Assembly (NCBI RefSeq): GCF_000308655.1
Contig: NZ_BAGC01000035.1
Location: 186,001-250,000 of the forward strand
Source: Nocardia niigatensis NBRC 100131
GTDB taxonomy: Bacteria > Actinomycetota > Actinomycetes > Mycobacteriales > Mycobacteriaceae
Length of the DNA stretch: 64,000 nt
Direction of reading: 5' to 3'
A program made the position numbers and the translations under genes. Numbering within the stretch: position 1 is the first letter of the stretch; each line of letters starts with the position of its first letter. Below the pieces are notes generated by a model. It did not search any database, was not told the origin of the DNA, and was given only the letters and a program-made list of their open reading frames with translations. Shown piece after piece: positions 1-9,259 of the stretch.

Positions 1-243
1 GTCATCTCGCGGTTCGATACCGCGACACTGACCGGGCTGGCGGCACTGGCGGCGACCGCGCATCTGTGGCCGCCGCTGCTGAAGGTGCTGGCCACCGCCG
101 AGCCCGACGCGCAGTCGCGGATCGGGGAGCTGTGGTCGCCGCTGCCGGCGTTGGAGCGCAACGAGATCGAACAGCGCATCGCCGACCTCGGGCTGAACGA
201 GCAGTTGGCGACACTGACCGCAACATTGCAGCTCACGCAATAA
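1..243 (+). CDS. C-terminal end of an unrecognised helical protein, paralogue of the gene at 5300-6517
   Basis: The first 80 codons of the window are open in frame 1 and end with TAA at 241-243; the start lies outside. The peptide aligns along its length with the last 80 residues of the protein at 5300-6517: both carry a LWPPLL block, then a IGELW or VGELW block, then RIAD and a LATLT ending. It is therefore the tail of a family member, and family function is unknown to me. No signal peptide or membrane segment is visible in this part. The two copies enclose two flavoproteins, a small membrane protein and a scramblase-like gene. Confidence 0.75.
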   Translation, partial: VISRFDTATLTGLAALAATAHLWPPLLKVLATAEPDAQSRIGELWSPLPALERNEIEQRIADLGLNEQLATLTATLQLTQ

Positions 244-443
244 CGTGGAAAACCCGCCGAACATGCCGAGGCAGGCGTCGTCCCGGTGTCCGTGCCGATT
301 TGCGGCGGTGATCGCAATTGGTGAAGACCTTCGCTCGAATTGATCGTTTCCGCAGGTCCGGTCTGCGGCTGTAGTGGAGGGCACCAGTTTCCACTGGAGG
401 AAGCCGACACCGAGCCGGGCGGACCCGCCCTCGGGAGAACACC

Positions 444-929
444 ATGCCCAGACTTTCCGAACTCAGCGCGACCGCGGTCGGCGCGACGATTCTGATGACC
501 TCGGTCGTTGTCGTCGCGGCTGCCGCCCCACTGTGGGACTACTTCTTCCACACGCGGGATGCCCCGCTCGCGGGCGGCGCCGGGGTGATAGCGGCGGCGA
601 CCTTCTTCGGGGTCTGGCTGATACAGCGCAAGCACGCACAGGGGCGAGCGAACCGGAACTCGATGCGTGATGCCATCGCCGCCGGATTCGTCGTGACCTA
701 TCTGGTGCTCGTCGCCTGGACGGCTTTCCTGACTCTCGTCGGCAGTAGAGGCGGGAACGCCATGGATCCGCTGACCGCGAACTTCACCGTGCTCACCGGC
801 GTTGTCGTCGGCGGGTACTTCACCGCGGATGCGGCCAAGCAGATCGCCCAGATCAAGGCGGGGGCCGGCGACACGCCAACCGACGACAAGACCGAAGTCC
901 ATCCCGCCGGACACGTGCGCAGCGCCTGA
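444..929 (+). CDS. Small integral membrane protein of unknown function
   Basis: A 161-residue protein with about four hydrophobic segments (roughly residues 12-32, 42-62, 78-100 and 112-130) and a polar tail of about 35 residues rich in Asp, Thr and Lys. The ATG at 444 follows a purine-rich CGGGAGAA stretch at a suitable distance. No motif was recognised and no enzymatic role can be proposed. It stands alone between the truncated helical-protein gene and the minus-strand flavoprotein genes, which end 25 bases downstream, so it is convergent with them. Confidence 0.7.
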   Translation: MPRLSELSATAVGATILMTSVVVVAAAAPLWDYFFHTRDAPLAGGAGVIAAATFFGVWLIQRKHAQGRANRNSMRDAIAAGFVVTYLVLVAWTAFLTLVGSRGGNAMDPLTANFTVLTGVVVGGYFTADAAKQIAQIKAGAGDTPTDDKTEVHPAGHVRSA

Positions 930-954
930 TGGACCGCGGTCCGGCCCTGCGGCG

Positions 955-2397
955 CTAGCGGCGTCCGGCTGCGCGCCTGCCCGCGACGCGGCCGAAGGCG
1001 AGAGCGTCGGCGATGTGGAATCCGCCGTCCTTGCACCAGGAGTAGGTGGAGCTGACATTGCCCGCGGCGTAGAGGCCGGGGATGACCGCGCCGAAAGGAT
1101 CGAGCACTTCGGCGTTCTCGTTGCGGCGGGGGCCGCCGTTGCTCCAGGCCAGGATGGGGGCCGCGGTGAAAGCGTAGTAGGGCGGCTCGGACAGGGGTGC
1201 GAGAGTCTGTGCGGGGCGGCCGAACTGGTCGTCCTTGCCGGCCTCGCAGGCGGCGTTGTAGCGGTCGATGGTCTGCTGCAGGACCTCCGGGTTCACGTGC
1301 AGGATGCCGGCGAGTTCGGTCAGGGTGCCGGCGCGGTGGATCCAGCCCTTGCCGATCTCGGCGCTGTTGTCGGCGCTCCAGTCGTAGCCTTCGATCAGGC
1401 TGGCCCAGCCGACGGCCAGGCGCTCGCGGCCGGGCACGATCGGGCCTGCGCGGCGGGCGGATTCGTCGAAGACGACGTGCATGGGGGTGGTCGGGAACAG
1501 CTGGTAGCTGCCGTTGATGCGGGCGTGGCCGTGACCGAGAGCCACCCGCTCGTTGCAGTAGCGGCGGCCGTCGAGGCCGAGGTAGACGAAGCTGTTGGTG
1601 TTGGGGAAGGCGGTGTAGAACCCGGCTTCGTAACCGGGAGCACGCAATCCGGGCAGGGTCATCATGTTGGACATGTGCCACAGGTCGGCGCCGGCCTTGA
1701 CCGCCATGCGCAGGCCGTCGCCGGTGGCGGCGGGGGTGCCCCAGACCACCGGGTCGGTCAGGCGCAGGTGGTCGCGCACCATCTCCTGGTTCGCCTCGAA
1801 GCCGCCGGTGGCCAGCACGACGCCACGTGCGGCGCGGATGCGCAGGGTGGTCCCGTCCGGTGCGGAGGCCAGGACGCCGAGCACCGTGCCGTCGCCGGTG
1901 ATCAATTCGCGCGCGGGCGTCTGCAATCGGATCTCGATGCCGCGGGCGCGGACCGCGTCGGACAGGGCCGCCCACAGCAGGCCGTCACCCATGCGGCCCT
2001 CGACGCCGACCCAGCCGCGCATGACATCGCTGCCCTCGAGGTCGGGGTACTCCGGCGGCGCGGGCACCGCCAGACCGATCGGGATGCCGAGGCTTTCCAT
2101 CCACTCGCTGTTGCGGGCGGTCTCCCGCGCCCACGTCTGCACCACCGGTTCCGGGATCGGCCGTCCGGCGCTGAGGCTGCGCAGGTAGACCGCGGCCCGG
2201 TCGGGATCCTGGTTGTCGAACCACACCGCACCCGAGACCCGGGTGCTGCCGCCGGCCCGCCCGCTGGATTCCTTGTCCAGCACCAGCACTCGCGCCCCGG
2301 CGTCGTGGGCGGCGACGGCGGCCGCGCAACCCGCCCCGCCGAATCCCACGACCACCACATCGGCCTCGGCATCCCACGCCACACCCGAGTCGACCAC
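955..2397 (-). CDS. FAD-dependent oxidoreductase of the fumarate reductase / 3-ketosteroid dehydrogenase type
   Basis: About 480 residues of the FAD_binding_2 fold. The dinucleotide motif GFGGAGCAAA followed by VLVLDKE lies near the N-terminus, then a GGSTRVSG segment. The C-terminus has GLYAAGNVSS and a GGFHIADALAFGR block, the usual second FAD contact. Members reduce or dehydrogenate a C-C bond, often in steroids, but the substrate cannot be read here. I chose the GTG at 2397 because AAGGA lies about ten bases upstream and the Rossmann motif then begins about 15 residues in, as is normal; the frame stays open to a GTG at 2472. It lies just downstream of a second flavoprotein gene on the same strand, so the two may be co-transcribed. 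Confidence 0.8.
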   Translation of the reverse strand: MVDSGVAWDAEADVVVVGFGGAGCAAAVAAHDAGARVLVLDKESSGRAGGSTRVSGAVWFDNQDPDRAAVYLRSLSAGRPIPEPVVQTWARETARNSEWMESLGIPIGLAVPAPPEYPDLEGSDVMRGWVGVEGRMGDGLLWAALSDAVRARGIEIRLQTPARELITGDGTVLGVLASAPDGTTLRIRAARGVVLATGGFEANQEMVRDHLRLTDPVVWGTPAATGDGLRMAVKAGADLWHMSNMMTLPGLRAPGYEAGFYTAFPNTNSFVYLGLDGRRYCNERVALGHGHARINGSYQLFPTTPMHVVFDESARRAGPIVPGRERLAVGWASLIEGYDWSADNSAEIGKGWIHRAGTLTELAGILHVNPEVLQQTIDRYNAACEAGKDDQFGRPAQTLAPLSEPPYYAFTAAPILAWSNGGPRRNENAEVLDPFGAVIPGLYAAGNVSSTYSWCKDGGFHIADALAFGRVAGRRAAGRR

Positions 2398-2493
2398 GAC
2401 CGCACCGTCCTTCCATCTCGTCCACCGCGAACGGTCCCAGTCTCTCGCGCCGACCGAAAACGCCTGTCTCACTCAGCGGACCGACGGGATGGG

Positions 2494-4011
2494 TCACACG
2501 GGACGGCCGAACCAGGTGGTCAGGGCGGGCTCGAGGCCGTGCGGCCCGGCGGAGGTCCAGGCGACGATGCCGTCGGGCCGGATGAGCAGCGACAGCGGCT
2601 CGCGCGGCTGAGCGGGCTTGGCGGTGACGATCCGGACGCGGTCCGCCCACGGCGCGAGCTGGGCGCGCAGGGCGGGCGCGTCGGTCGGATCGAGCAGGAC
2701 GCCGCGGCCGTCGGCGAAATGATCGGACACGTGGGTGCCGTCGGACAGCTCGAAATCGGGTGTGGCCGCACCGACCAGCGGGTCATCGCTGCCCAGGTCG
2801 TAGCGGTGCAGCACGCCGGAGAGCTTCTTCACGACCTGGGTGGCGGCTCCCGGGGTGTCGAGCAGTTCGGTGGTGACCGCTCGCAGGGCGCGGCTGCGCG
2901 GATCGGTGCGCATGAGCGCGATCTGCGCCCGCGTCCAGTCCAGCACCCAGGCGCCGATCGGGTGGCGTTCGCGAGTGTAGGTGTCCAGCAATGCTTCCAG
3001 GGACTGACCGCGGATCACCGCGGCCAGCTTCCAGCCCAGGTTGACCGCGTCGCCGACACCTAGATTCAAGCCCTGCCCGCCGAAGGGGGAGTGCACGTGG
3101 GCGGCATCGCCGGCCAGCAGGACCCGGCCCTTGCGATAGTCGGGTACCTGGCGGGTGTGGTCGGTGAAGCGGGTCGCCGAGATGACCTTGGAGATCGCCA
3201 CTTTCACGCCGGTGACCCGTTCGAAGGCGGCCTCGAGCTCCCGGGCGGTGATCGGGGCGGTGCGATCGGCGGGCGGGCCGTCGAGTTCCACGGTCAGGAT
3301 ACGGCCGGGCATCGGACCGTTGACGAAGATGCCGGTGGGGGTGGTGTGCCAGCCCGGGGGCACCGCTTCCGCGCCGGTCATCTCGACCAGTGCCTGCCTG
3401 CCGGTGATCTCGGGGTCCAGGCCGGGGAAGTCGAATCCGCCGAGCTTGCGCACGGTGCTGCGGCCTCCGTCGCAGCCGACCAGCCACCCGGCGCGCACGG
3501 TGTGCCCGCCGCAGTCGATGGTGACGGCGACGCCGTCGTCGTCGAATCCGGTCACCTCGACCCCGCGGCGCACCGGCACCCCGAGCTCGGCGGCGCGGCG
3601 GGCCAGCAGGGCCTCGATGCTCTGCTGGTCGAGGAAGCGGTACGCGGCCGCCGGGCCCAGATCGGCGAAGGCCGGATCCTCGTCGTCGACCCGGTCGGCG
3701 CACAGCATGATTCCGGCGAAGTGCGCGCCGGCCGGCTTGCGCGGCGGCGCGGCGGGAACCGCTGTGCCGGCGAAGATCTTGCCCATACCGGCCATCGCCG
3801 CCTCGTGGGCGGCACGCAGCTGCGGCACCAGGCCGCGCCGGCCCATCGCCTGGGCGGTGGGCACGTTGATCGCGCCCGCTTTGATCGTCAGATCGGGTTC
3901 GGCGAGCCGTTCGACCACGAGCACGTCCACACCGGCCAGCCGCAGTTCGCAGGCCAGCATCAGGCCGACCGGCCCGGCCCCGGCCACCACCACATCTCGC
4001 GTCTCGTTCAT
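2494..4011 (-). CDS. FAD-dependent aromatic monooxygenase (PHBH / PheA-TfdB type)
   Basis: A 505-residue class A flavoprotein hydroxylase. Seen motifs are the N-terminal GAGPVGLMLA with VLVVER, the mid-protein VGCDGGRSTVRK (DG motif), and RVLLAGDAAHVHSP followed by GGQGLN (GD motif). A thioredoxin-like C-terminal tail follows, as in phenol and polyketide hydroxylases. Such enzymes use NAD(P)H and O2 to hydroxylate aromatic substrates in the cytoplasm; the substrate here is unknown. ATG at 4011 is preferred over an in-frame GTG at 4020 because it places the FAD motif at the usual distance. The adjacent flavoprotein gene downstream suggests a two-gene catabolic or tailoring unit. Confidence 0.85.
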   Translation of the reverse strand: MNETRDVVVAGAGPVGLMLACELRLAGVDVLVVERLAEPDLTIKAGAINVPTAQAMGRRGLVPQLRAAHEAAMAGMGKIFAGTAVPAAPPRKPAGAHFAGIMLCADRVDDEDPAFADLGPAAAYRFLDQQSIEALLARRAAELGVPVRRGVEVTGFDDDGVAVTIDCGGHTVRAGWLVGCDGGRSTVRKLGGFDFPGLDPEITGRQALVEMTGAEAVPPGWHTTPTGIFVNGPMPGRILTVELDGPPADRTAPITARELEAAFERVTGVKVAISKVISATRFTDHTRQVPDYRKGRVLLAGDAAHVHSPFGGQGLNLGVGDAVNLGWKLAAVIRGQSLEALLDTYTRERHPIGAWVLDWTRAQIALMRTDPRSRALRAVTTELLDTPGAATQVVKKLSGVLHRYDLGSDDPLVGAATPDFELSDGTHVSDHFADGRGVLLDPTDAPALRAQLAPWADRVRIVTAKPAQPREPLSLLIRPDGIVAWTSAGPHGLEPALTTWFGRPV

Positions 4012-4075
4012 GAGAATCACTGTGGCGGTGGCCGATTACCGGGCGCTTGCGTCGGCTTGCGCACCGCTTGCGCGG

Positions 4076-5119
4076 TCAGTTCCAGCCGCGCTGATCCTGT
4101 TTCAGGGCGGTGTCGATGGCCAGACCGGAGGCCACCACCATCGACAGCAGCGGCTGGGGCAACTGGCGGTGGATCTGCACGACATAGTTGTCGGCGGTGG
4201 TGAACATGGTCTTGAGCAGGCCCTCCCACGTCTTGGTGATGCGGGCCACCTCCTGGCCGGTGTGGTCGTGGATGGCGAAGTTCCAGGCCCGCCAGTTCTC
4301 CGCGCGGATCCCGCCGATCTGCTGGCCGTTGACCACGAAGGCGAAGTTGATCTTGCCGATCATGTTCTCCTGGATGATCTCACCGATCGGCGCGCCATTG
4401 CCGTGCTCGAGCAGGAACTTCGACTTGAAGACCTTGGCGGGACGGGTGATTCGCATGAGGCACTGGCTGTGCGCGTCGCGGATCTCCAGCTTGTGGGTCA
4501 TGAACTGGTCGTAGCTGGACAGGAACCGCACGGCCTTCTTCAGCGCGCTCTGCCCGACCTCGGCGACCGCGCCGATCTGGCGGCCGTGTTGATCGAAGAC
4601 GCTGTACTCGTTGACCATTTCGATCAACTTGACCTTCTGGTTCACCACCAGCACCGGCTCGGTGAAGACGGTGCCGCCGCCGGCCTGCGCGGGGGCGATC
4701 CCGGCCTGCTGCTGCACCTGACGCTGGATGTCGGCCGGATTGGCGGGGCTGCCGACCTCGAGCTCCCAGGGGCCGGCCTCACTGCGCGGGCCGAAGTGCT
4801 GCTGCCCGTAGGGCTGCCCCTGCTGCGGGTGCTGACCGTAGGGCTGTTGGCCGTAGGCCTGCTGGGGCTGCTGCGGTGCGAACTGCTGCTGAACCTGGTG
4901 CGGCTGCGACTGCTGGGCGTAGGGCTGGCCACCGGTCCGCGGCTGCTGGGCGTACTGCTGCTGATTCGGTTGTTGAGCGTAGTGCTGCTGGTTCGGTTGC
5001 TGGGCGGATGGCGCCGGTTGCTGCTGGGGCTGAGTGTGATTCGTCCACTGTCCGCCGTCCCACCAGCGGAGCACAGGAGAACCGGGACGCTCGGGGTACC
5101 ACCCCGCGGGTTGACTCAT
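4076..5119 (-). CDS. DUF2510 / Gln-rich linker / scramblase-like (LURP-one related) protein
   Basis: 347 residues in three parts. Residues 1-30 carry the DUF2510 signature (GWYPERP, then RWWDGGQWTNHT). Residues about 31-130 are a low-complexity linker of Gln, Pro, Tyr and Ala in which a QQPNQQxYA unit repeats. Residues about 150-340 match the phospholipid scramblase / LURP-one beta-barrel family (QKVKLIEMVNEYSVFD, then LRITRPAKVFKSKF, a C-terminal NFAIHDHTG and a hydrophobic end). DUF2510 is an actinobacterial domain usually joined to membrane or envelope proteins. Membrane association through the C-terminal segment is likely, but lipid scrambling is not shown. A 17-bp palindrome at 5137-5153 sits just upstream of its start. 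Confidence 0.8.
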   Translation of the reverse strand: MSQPAGWYPERPGSPVLRWWDGGQWTNHTQPQQQPAPSAQQPNQQHYAQQPNQQQYAQQPRTGGQPYAQQSQPHQVQQQFAPQQPQQAYGQQPYGQHPQQGQPYGQQHFGPRSEAGPWELEVGSPANPADIQRQVQQQAGIAPAQAGGGTVFTEPVLVVNQKVKLIEMVNEYSVFDQHGRQIGAVAEVGQSALKKAVRFLSSYDQFMTHKLEIRDAHSQCLMRITRPAKVFKSKFLLEHGNGAPIGEIIQENMIGKINFAFVVNGQQIGGIRAENWRAWNFAIHDHTGQEVARITKTWEGLLKTMFTTADNYVVQIHRQLPQPLLSMVVASGLAIDTALKQDQRGWN

Positions 5120-5136
5120 GGCCGCATCCTAACGGT

Positions 5137-5153
5137 GTACAGGGACTCTGTAC
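5137..5153. promoter_or_regulatory. Palindrome GTACAG-N5-CTGTAC upstream of the scramblase-like gene
   Basis: A perfect 6+5+6 inverted repeat 17 bases upstream of the minus-strand start at 5119, followed on the plus strand by a T-rich stretch. Its position over the likely promoter of the scramblase-like gene makes it an operator candidate; the binding protein is unknown. Confidence 0.4.
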
Positions 5154-5299
5154 TTTTTGTTCTTTTTGCCCGGTGGTCACCTCTATGATGGGCGGTCGAC
5201 ATCGGGTGGCCGAGTCCGGGCCACTCGAGGAGACGGGGTAAGCATGTCCGCCACAGTCGAATTCGCGGTTAACCACGCGTGCACGGTGCGGCCGGTCTT

Positions 5300-6517
5300 A
5301 TGACCGAGCTGGTGACGCGAGCCCAGCTCGTCCTGCTGGCCCGGACGCTGCACGTGCCGGTGGAACGGCTCGCCCACCTCGAACGGCTCGGCCCGCATCG
5401 ACTGCACGAGCTGCAGCAGCGCGTGGCCGCCCACCTCTTCGACCAGCACGGACCGGTCTTCGAGCGCATCGCCCGGCTGGTCCCCATCATCCCGTTGAGC
5501 ATCTCGCTGCCCATCGTGCAGAAACTGGTGCCGCCCACCATGACCGGACGCGCGGCCGGCGCCGTCGGCGTGAAATATCCGGCCAAGGCGATCGAGGCGC
5601 TGCTGCGGCTCGATGTCGGCTACGCCGCGGACTGCGCGCCGTTCCTGGACCCGCGCACCGTCGGCCAGCTCGCCGACGACGCGCCACCCGCACCGGTGGT
5701 GGCCATCGTCAACGAGCTGCTCACCCGGCGCGACTACATCACCGCCGGGCCGTTCCTGGCCTATGCGACACCGGAATTGATCCGGGCTGTCGAGGAGGGG
5801 GTGCCCGACGACGAGGGGCTCATCCACTCGGCCGCCTTCGCGTATTCGGGCGAGTCGGTCAGCGCGGTGATGCGCCAGCTGCTGGCGGGCAGCAGTCAGC
5901 GGGTGCCGCGCATGCTGGGCACGGTCATCAACGGCTCCAAGGAGTTACGGCTCGCGGCGCTGTCGGTGTTCGCGCGGTGCACGCCCGATGTGATCGCGGC
6001 GGTCGGAGACATCCTGTTCGACGTGGCCCCGCCCTCGGCGGTGGCCGATCTGATCGCGACCTACATCGCGGCCGGCGCGACCGAGGACATGCTGCGCTTC
6101 GTCGGACGCCTGAGCCCCAACGCCCTGACGCGGCTGGCCCTGAACCCGGTGCTGTCGGAGATCGCCGAGGATCTGGTCGACGCCGTCGACGGCAGCAGTG
6201 ACCTGTCGGTGTGGCGCGGGGTCCTCGAACCGCTGGCACGCACTCCCGCCGGGGTGCGCCGGCAGGCGGGCGGGCATCTGGCCGAACTCGACACCGCCAC
6301 GCTCGTCATGTTGCCCGCCGTGGCCCAGGCGGCCCGCCTGTGGCCGCCGCTGCTGTGGGTGCTGGCCGCCACCGATGTCGACGTGCAGGCCCGCGTCGGT
6401 GAGCTGTGGGCCACCGCCACCCGCGTCGACCTCGAGGTCCTCGAACGCCGCATCGCCGACCAGCGCCTGGATCCGCTGCTGGCAACCCTCACCAACACCA
6501 TCCGCTTCCTGCGCTGA
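5300..6517 (+). CDS. Unrecognised alpha-helical protein, full-length paralogue of the fragment at 1-243
   Basis: 405 residues, predicted almost wholly helical, rich in Leu, Ala, Arg and Val, with no signal peptide and one moderately hydrophobic stretch near residues 55-85. A HEAT-like alternation of short helices is suggested by repeated LxxLxPxxL-type spacing, but no named domain was recognised. The ATG at 5300 (MTELVTRAQLV) is preferred over an in-frame GTG at 5279. The final 80 residues match the peptide ending at 243, so the window holds two members of one family about 5 kb apart. It is followed by the M20 peptidase gene on the same strand after 135 bases. Confidence 0.7.
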   Translation: MTELVTRAQLVLLARTLHVPVERLAHLERLGPHRLHELQQRVAAHLFDQHGPVFERIARLVPIIPLSISLPIVQKLVPPTMTGRAAGAVGVKYPAKAIEALLRLDVGYAADCAPFLDPRTVGQLADDAPPAPVVAIVNELLTRRDYITAGPFLAYATPELIRAVEEGVPDDEGLIHSAAFAYSGESVSAVMRQLLAGSSQRVPRMLGTVINGSKELRLAALSVFARCTPDVIAAVGDILFDVAPPSAVADLIATYIAAGATEDMLRFVGRLSPNALTRLALNPVLSEIAEDLVDAVDGSSDLSVWRGVLEPLARTPAGVRRQAGGHLAELDTATLVMLPAVAQAARLWPPLLWVLAATDVDVQARVGELWATATRVDLEVLERRIADQRLDPLLATLTNTIRFLR

Positions 6518-6652
6518 ACGCCGCCCGGCGGGCACGGGAACCCTTGCGCGACGGATGATTCCAACCCCGCGCCCGTGACCGACCTGCGGTGGGCGGGGCA
6601 GGTGCGGGCGGCGGTGGGCGACGGCGGGCCGGGGAGGTGGTAGGAAAGTGAC

Positions 6653-8002
6653 GTGTCCGAAACCGCCGAAACCCACACCTCTCGCGCCGTGTCGGAGGTG
6701 GTGGACCTGGTCAGCACGCTGATCCGGTTCGACACCTCCAATACCGGCGAACTGGAAACCACCAAGGGCGAGCGCGAATGCGCGCAGTGGGTCGCCGAAC
6801 AACTCGAGCAAGCCGGGTACACCACCGAATACGTCGAATCCGGCGCGCCGGGACGCGGCAATGTGTTCGCGCGGTTGCGGGGCGCGGACTCCTCGCGCGG
6901 GGCGCTGATGATCCACGGGCATCTGGACGTGGTGCCCGCCGAGGCCGCCGACTGGAGCGTGCACCCGTTCTCGGGCGCGGTGCGCGACGGCTACGTGTGG
7001 GGTCGCGGCGCGATCGACATGAAGGACATGTGCGGCATGATGCTGGCCGTCGCACGCCAGTTCAAGATCGAGGGCACGGTGCCGCCGCGCGACATCGTGT
7101 GGGCCTTCGTCGCCGATGAGGAGAACGGCGGGCGCTGGGGCTGCCAGTGGCTCGTCGAGAACCGGCCCGACCTGTTCGAGGGCGTCACCGAGGCGGTCGG
7201 GGAGGTCGGCGGCTTCTCGCTGACCGTGCCGCGGCCCGACGGCAGCGAGCGACGGCTGTATCTGGTCGAGACCGCCGAGAAGGGACTGGGCTGGATGCGG
7301 TTGCGCGCCAAGGCCCGCGCCGGGCACGGCTCGTTCCTGCACGAGGACAACGCGGTGACGATCCTGTCGCAGGCGGTGGCGCGGCTGGGTACCCACACCT
7401 TTCCGCTGGTGGTCTCCGATTCGGTCGCGGAGTTCCTGGCCGCGGTGGCCGAGGAGTCGGGGCTCCAATTCGATCCCGCCGCACCGGATATCGAGGGCCA
7501 GCTCGCCAAACTGGGCACCATCTCCCGCATCATCGGCGCGACCCTGCGCGACACCGCCAACCCGACCATGCTGCGGGCCGGCTACAAGGCCAATGTGATT
7601 CCGCAGACCGCCGAGGCCGTCGTCGACTGCCGGGTGGTGCCGGGGCGGCAGGCCGAATTCGAGCGCGAGGTCGACGCTTTGATCGGCCCGGATGTGGAGC
7701 GGGAGTGGATCACCAAGCTCGACTCCTACGAGACCACCTTCGACGGGCATCTCGTCGACGCCATGAACGACGCCATCCTCGCGCATGATCCCAACGGGCG
7801 CACCGTGCCCTACATGCTCTCCGGCGGCACCGACGCGAAAGCCTTCGCCAAGTTGGGGATTCGCTGCTTCGGCTTCGCGCCGCTGCGGCTGCCGCCCGAA
7901 CTGGACTTCTCCGCTCTGTTCCACGGGGTCGACGAGCGGGTTCCGGTGGAATCGCTCGAATTCGGCGCCCGCGTGCTGGAACACTTCCTGTTGCACAGCT
8001 GA
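6653..8002 (+). CDS. M20-family metallopeptidase (DapE/ArgE-like)
   Basis: 449 residues with the two-zinc M20 signature: HGHLDVVP (His88, Asp92), then [11 protein letters not shown] with the bridging Asp122, then DEENGG with the catalytic Glu, and a C-terminal GGTDAKAF. The central dimerisation lid lies between roughly residues 210 and 330. M20 enzymes hydrolyse amide bonds of dipeptides or N-acyl amino acids in the cytoplasm; this subfamily is often labelled DapE2 or dipeptidase and its true substrate is unsettled. GTG at 6653 has AGGAAA eight bases upstream. The PEBP gene starts 19 bases after its stop, a pairing I recall from mycobacteria (the dapE2-TB18.6 neighbourhood). Confidence 0.9.
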   Translation: MSETAETHTSRAVSEVVDLVSTLIRFDTSNTGELETTKGERECAQWVAEQLEQAGYTTEYVESGAPGRGNVFARLRGADSSRGALMIHGHLDVVPAEAADWSVHPFSGAVRDGYVWGRGAIDMKDMCGMMLAVARQFKIEGTVPPRDIVWAFVADEENGGRWGCQWLVENRPDLFEGVTEAVGEVGGFSLTVPRPDGSERRLYLVETAEKGLGWMRLRAKARAGHGSFLHEDNAVTILSQAVARLGTHTFPLVVSDSVAEFLAAVAEESGLQFDPAAPDIEGQLAKLGTISRIIGATLRDTANPTMLRAGYKANVIPQTAEAVVDCRVVPGRQAEFEREVDALIGPDVEREWITKLDSYETTFDGHLVDAMNDAILAHDPNGRTVPYMLSGGTDAKAFAKLGIRCFGFAPLRLPPELDFSALFHGVDERVPVESLEFGARVLEHFLLHS

Positions 8003-8021
8003 CGAACCGAAAGGACTACTC

Positions 8022-8558
8022 GTGCCCGACTACTCCTACAATCCCTACGCGCCGCTGCCGCAGCTGCCCGAGTTCACCCTGACCTCCACCGATATCAGCG
8101 ACGGCAAGCCCCTGCACCTGGATCAGGTCAGTGCGCTGGGCGGCGCGGGTGGACGGGACATCTCGCCGCAGCTGAGCTGGTCGGGCTTCCCGGCCGAGAC
8201 CAAGAGCTTCGCCATCACCATGTTCGACCCCGACGCCCCGACCGTCTCGGGCTTCTGGCACTGGGTCGTCGCCAACGTGCCCGTCACCACCACCAGTTTC
8301 GCGTCCGGGCAGGGCAGCAAGGGCGGCTCGCTACCCGCCGGCGCCATTCACCTGCGCAATGACGCGGGCCTGCACGAGTACACCGGCGCGTTCCCGCCCG
8401 CCGGGCACGGCGCCCACCGTTACTTCGTCGTCGTGCACGCCGTGGGTGTGGAGCGGCTCGAGGTCGACGAGAACGCCTCGCCCGCCTACCTGGGCTTCAA
8501 CCTGTTCATGAACGCCATCGGGCGCGCCACCATCATCGGCACACACGAGCAGAAATAG
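8022..8558 (+). CDS. YbhB/YbcL-type PEBP family protein (Raf kinase inhibitor-like)
   Basis: 178 residues starting at GTG 8022 with AAAGGA about eight bases upstream. The phosphatidylethanolamine-binding fold is shown by FDPDAPT, then HWVVANVP and a [11 protein letters not shown] segment that line the small anion pocket of bacterial PEBPs. No signal peptide is present, so a cytoplasmic protein is expected. It follows the M20 peptidase gene closely and is probably translated from the same transcript. Cellular role of bacterial PEBPs is poorly defined. The transcript appears to end at the hairpin at 8577-8611. Confidence 0.9.
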   Translation: MPDYSYNPYAPLPQLPEFTLTSTDISDGKPLHLDQVSALGGAGGRDISPQLSWSGFPAETKSFAITMFDPDAPTVSGFWHWVVANVPVTTTSFASGQGSKGGSLPAGAIHLRNDAGLHEYTGAFPPAGHGAHRYFVVVHAVGVERLEVDENASPAYLGFNLFMNAIGRATIIGTHEQK

Positions 8559-8576
8559 GCGCCTGCGCCGAAAATC

Positions 8577-8611
8577 ACTGTGGCCTCGAGCGACTCGCTC
8601 GGGGCCACAGT
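8577..8611. terminator. Hairpin between PEBP gene and convergent tetR
   Basis: Arms ACTGTGGCC (8577-8585) and GGCCACAGT (8603-8611) pair perfectly, and inner bases extend the stem. It lies between two convergent genes and is followed by TCGTTTCG. The outer arm resembles that of the terminator at 10693-10735. Confidence 0.75.
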
Positions 8612-8684
8612 CGTTTCGACGTGCACTGTCGTACGACATCGCCGTGGTTGTCCGAATCGGTTGCGGCGCAGCGGTCTTTCCGAG

Positions 8685-9254
8685 TCAGTCGCGGGACGAG
8701 AGGGCGGCCAGGCCCCGCAGGCCCGCGGCCAGGTCCTCGGCGGTCGGGGCATGGTGGGGGTCGATCAGGAATTGGACCAGCAGGCCGCCGATGAGGGTTT
8801 GCAGGACCGCGCCGACGGCGGGGTCGTCCTCGCCGAGGTCGTGGGAGAGGCCGGCCCGGGCTTGTTCCTGGGCGGCACCGATTTCGGCGCGCAGGGCGGG
8901 GGAGTGCAGGGCCTGGGCCATGGATTCGACATTGGCGACCCAGAGGGCTCGGTCGCTCGTGAACGAGTCGATCAGCTTGTGCCAGAAAGTGTTCAGGCGC
9001 GCGGCGGGGTCGGCGGACTCGTCGCCGGGCAGGGCATCGAGCATGCGGGTGACCGCGGCGGCGGTCGACTCCAGCATGGCCTGGTTCATCAGTGTGTCGC
9101 GGGTGCCGAAGTGGTAGTTGATGGCGGCCAGATTCGCGCCGGAGGCGGCCACGATGTCGCGCACGGTGGTGCGGGCGTAGCCGCGTTCGGCCAGGCACTG
9201 CTTGGCCGCGGCGAGCAGGTCTTCTCGGGTTCCCACGGCAGTAGAGCCTAGCAT
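8685..9254 (-). CDS. TetR-family transcriptional regulator, divergent from papA
   Basis: 189 residues. The N-terminal helix-turn-helix is recognisable (TREDLLAAAKQCLAERGYA, then TVRDIVAASGANLAAINYHF). The C-terminal region resembles TetR_C of lipid- and stress-responsive members. ATG at 9254 is chosen because it places the DNA-binding domain at residues 8-55; the frame extends upstream without coding character. The gene is transcribed away from the acyltransferase gene at 9370, and two palindromes in the shared intergenic region suggest that it controls itself and papA. Confidence 0.85.
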   Translation of the reverse strand: MLGSTAVGTREDLLAAAKQCLAERGYARTTVRDIVAASGANLAAINYHFGTRDTLMNQAMLESTAAAVTRMLDALPGDESADPAARLNTFWHKLIDSFTSDRALWVANVESMAQALHSPALRAEIGAAQEQARAGLSHDLGEDDPAVGAVLQTLIGGLLVQFLIDPHHAPTAEDLAAGLRGLAALSSRD

Positions 9255-9259
9255 CGGGT

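Noticed and set aside
802-3063. A 753-codon plus-strand open frame opposite the two flavoprotein genes
   Set aside because: It is the antisense of two genes with clear FAD motifs; its translation is low in hydrophobic order and rich in Gly, Asp and Arg, typical of a shadow in GC-rich DNA.
4790-5040. Short repeated units in the scramblase-like gene as a CRISPR array
   Set aside because: The units are Gln/Pro codon repeats inside an open coding frame, without unique spacers.
5945-7996. A 683-codon minus-strand open frame
   Set aside because: It lies opposite the helical-protein gene and the M20 peptidase, whose catalytic motifs are intact; no family pattern is seen in the antisense product.
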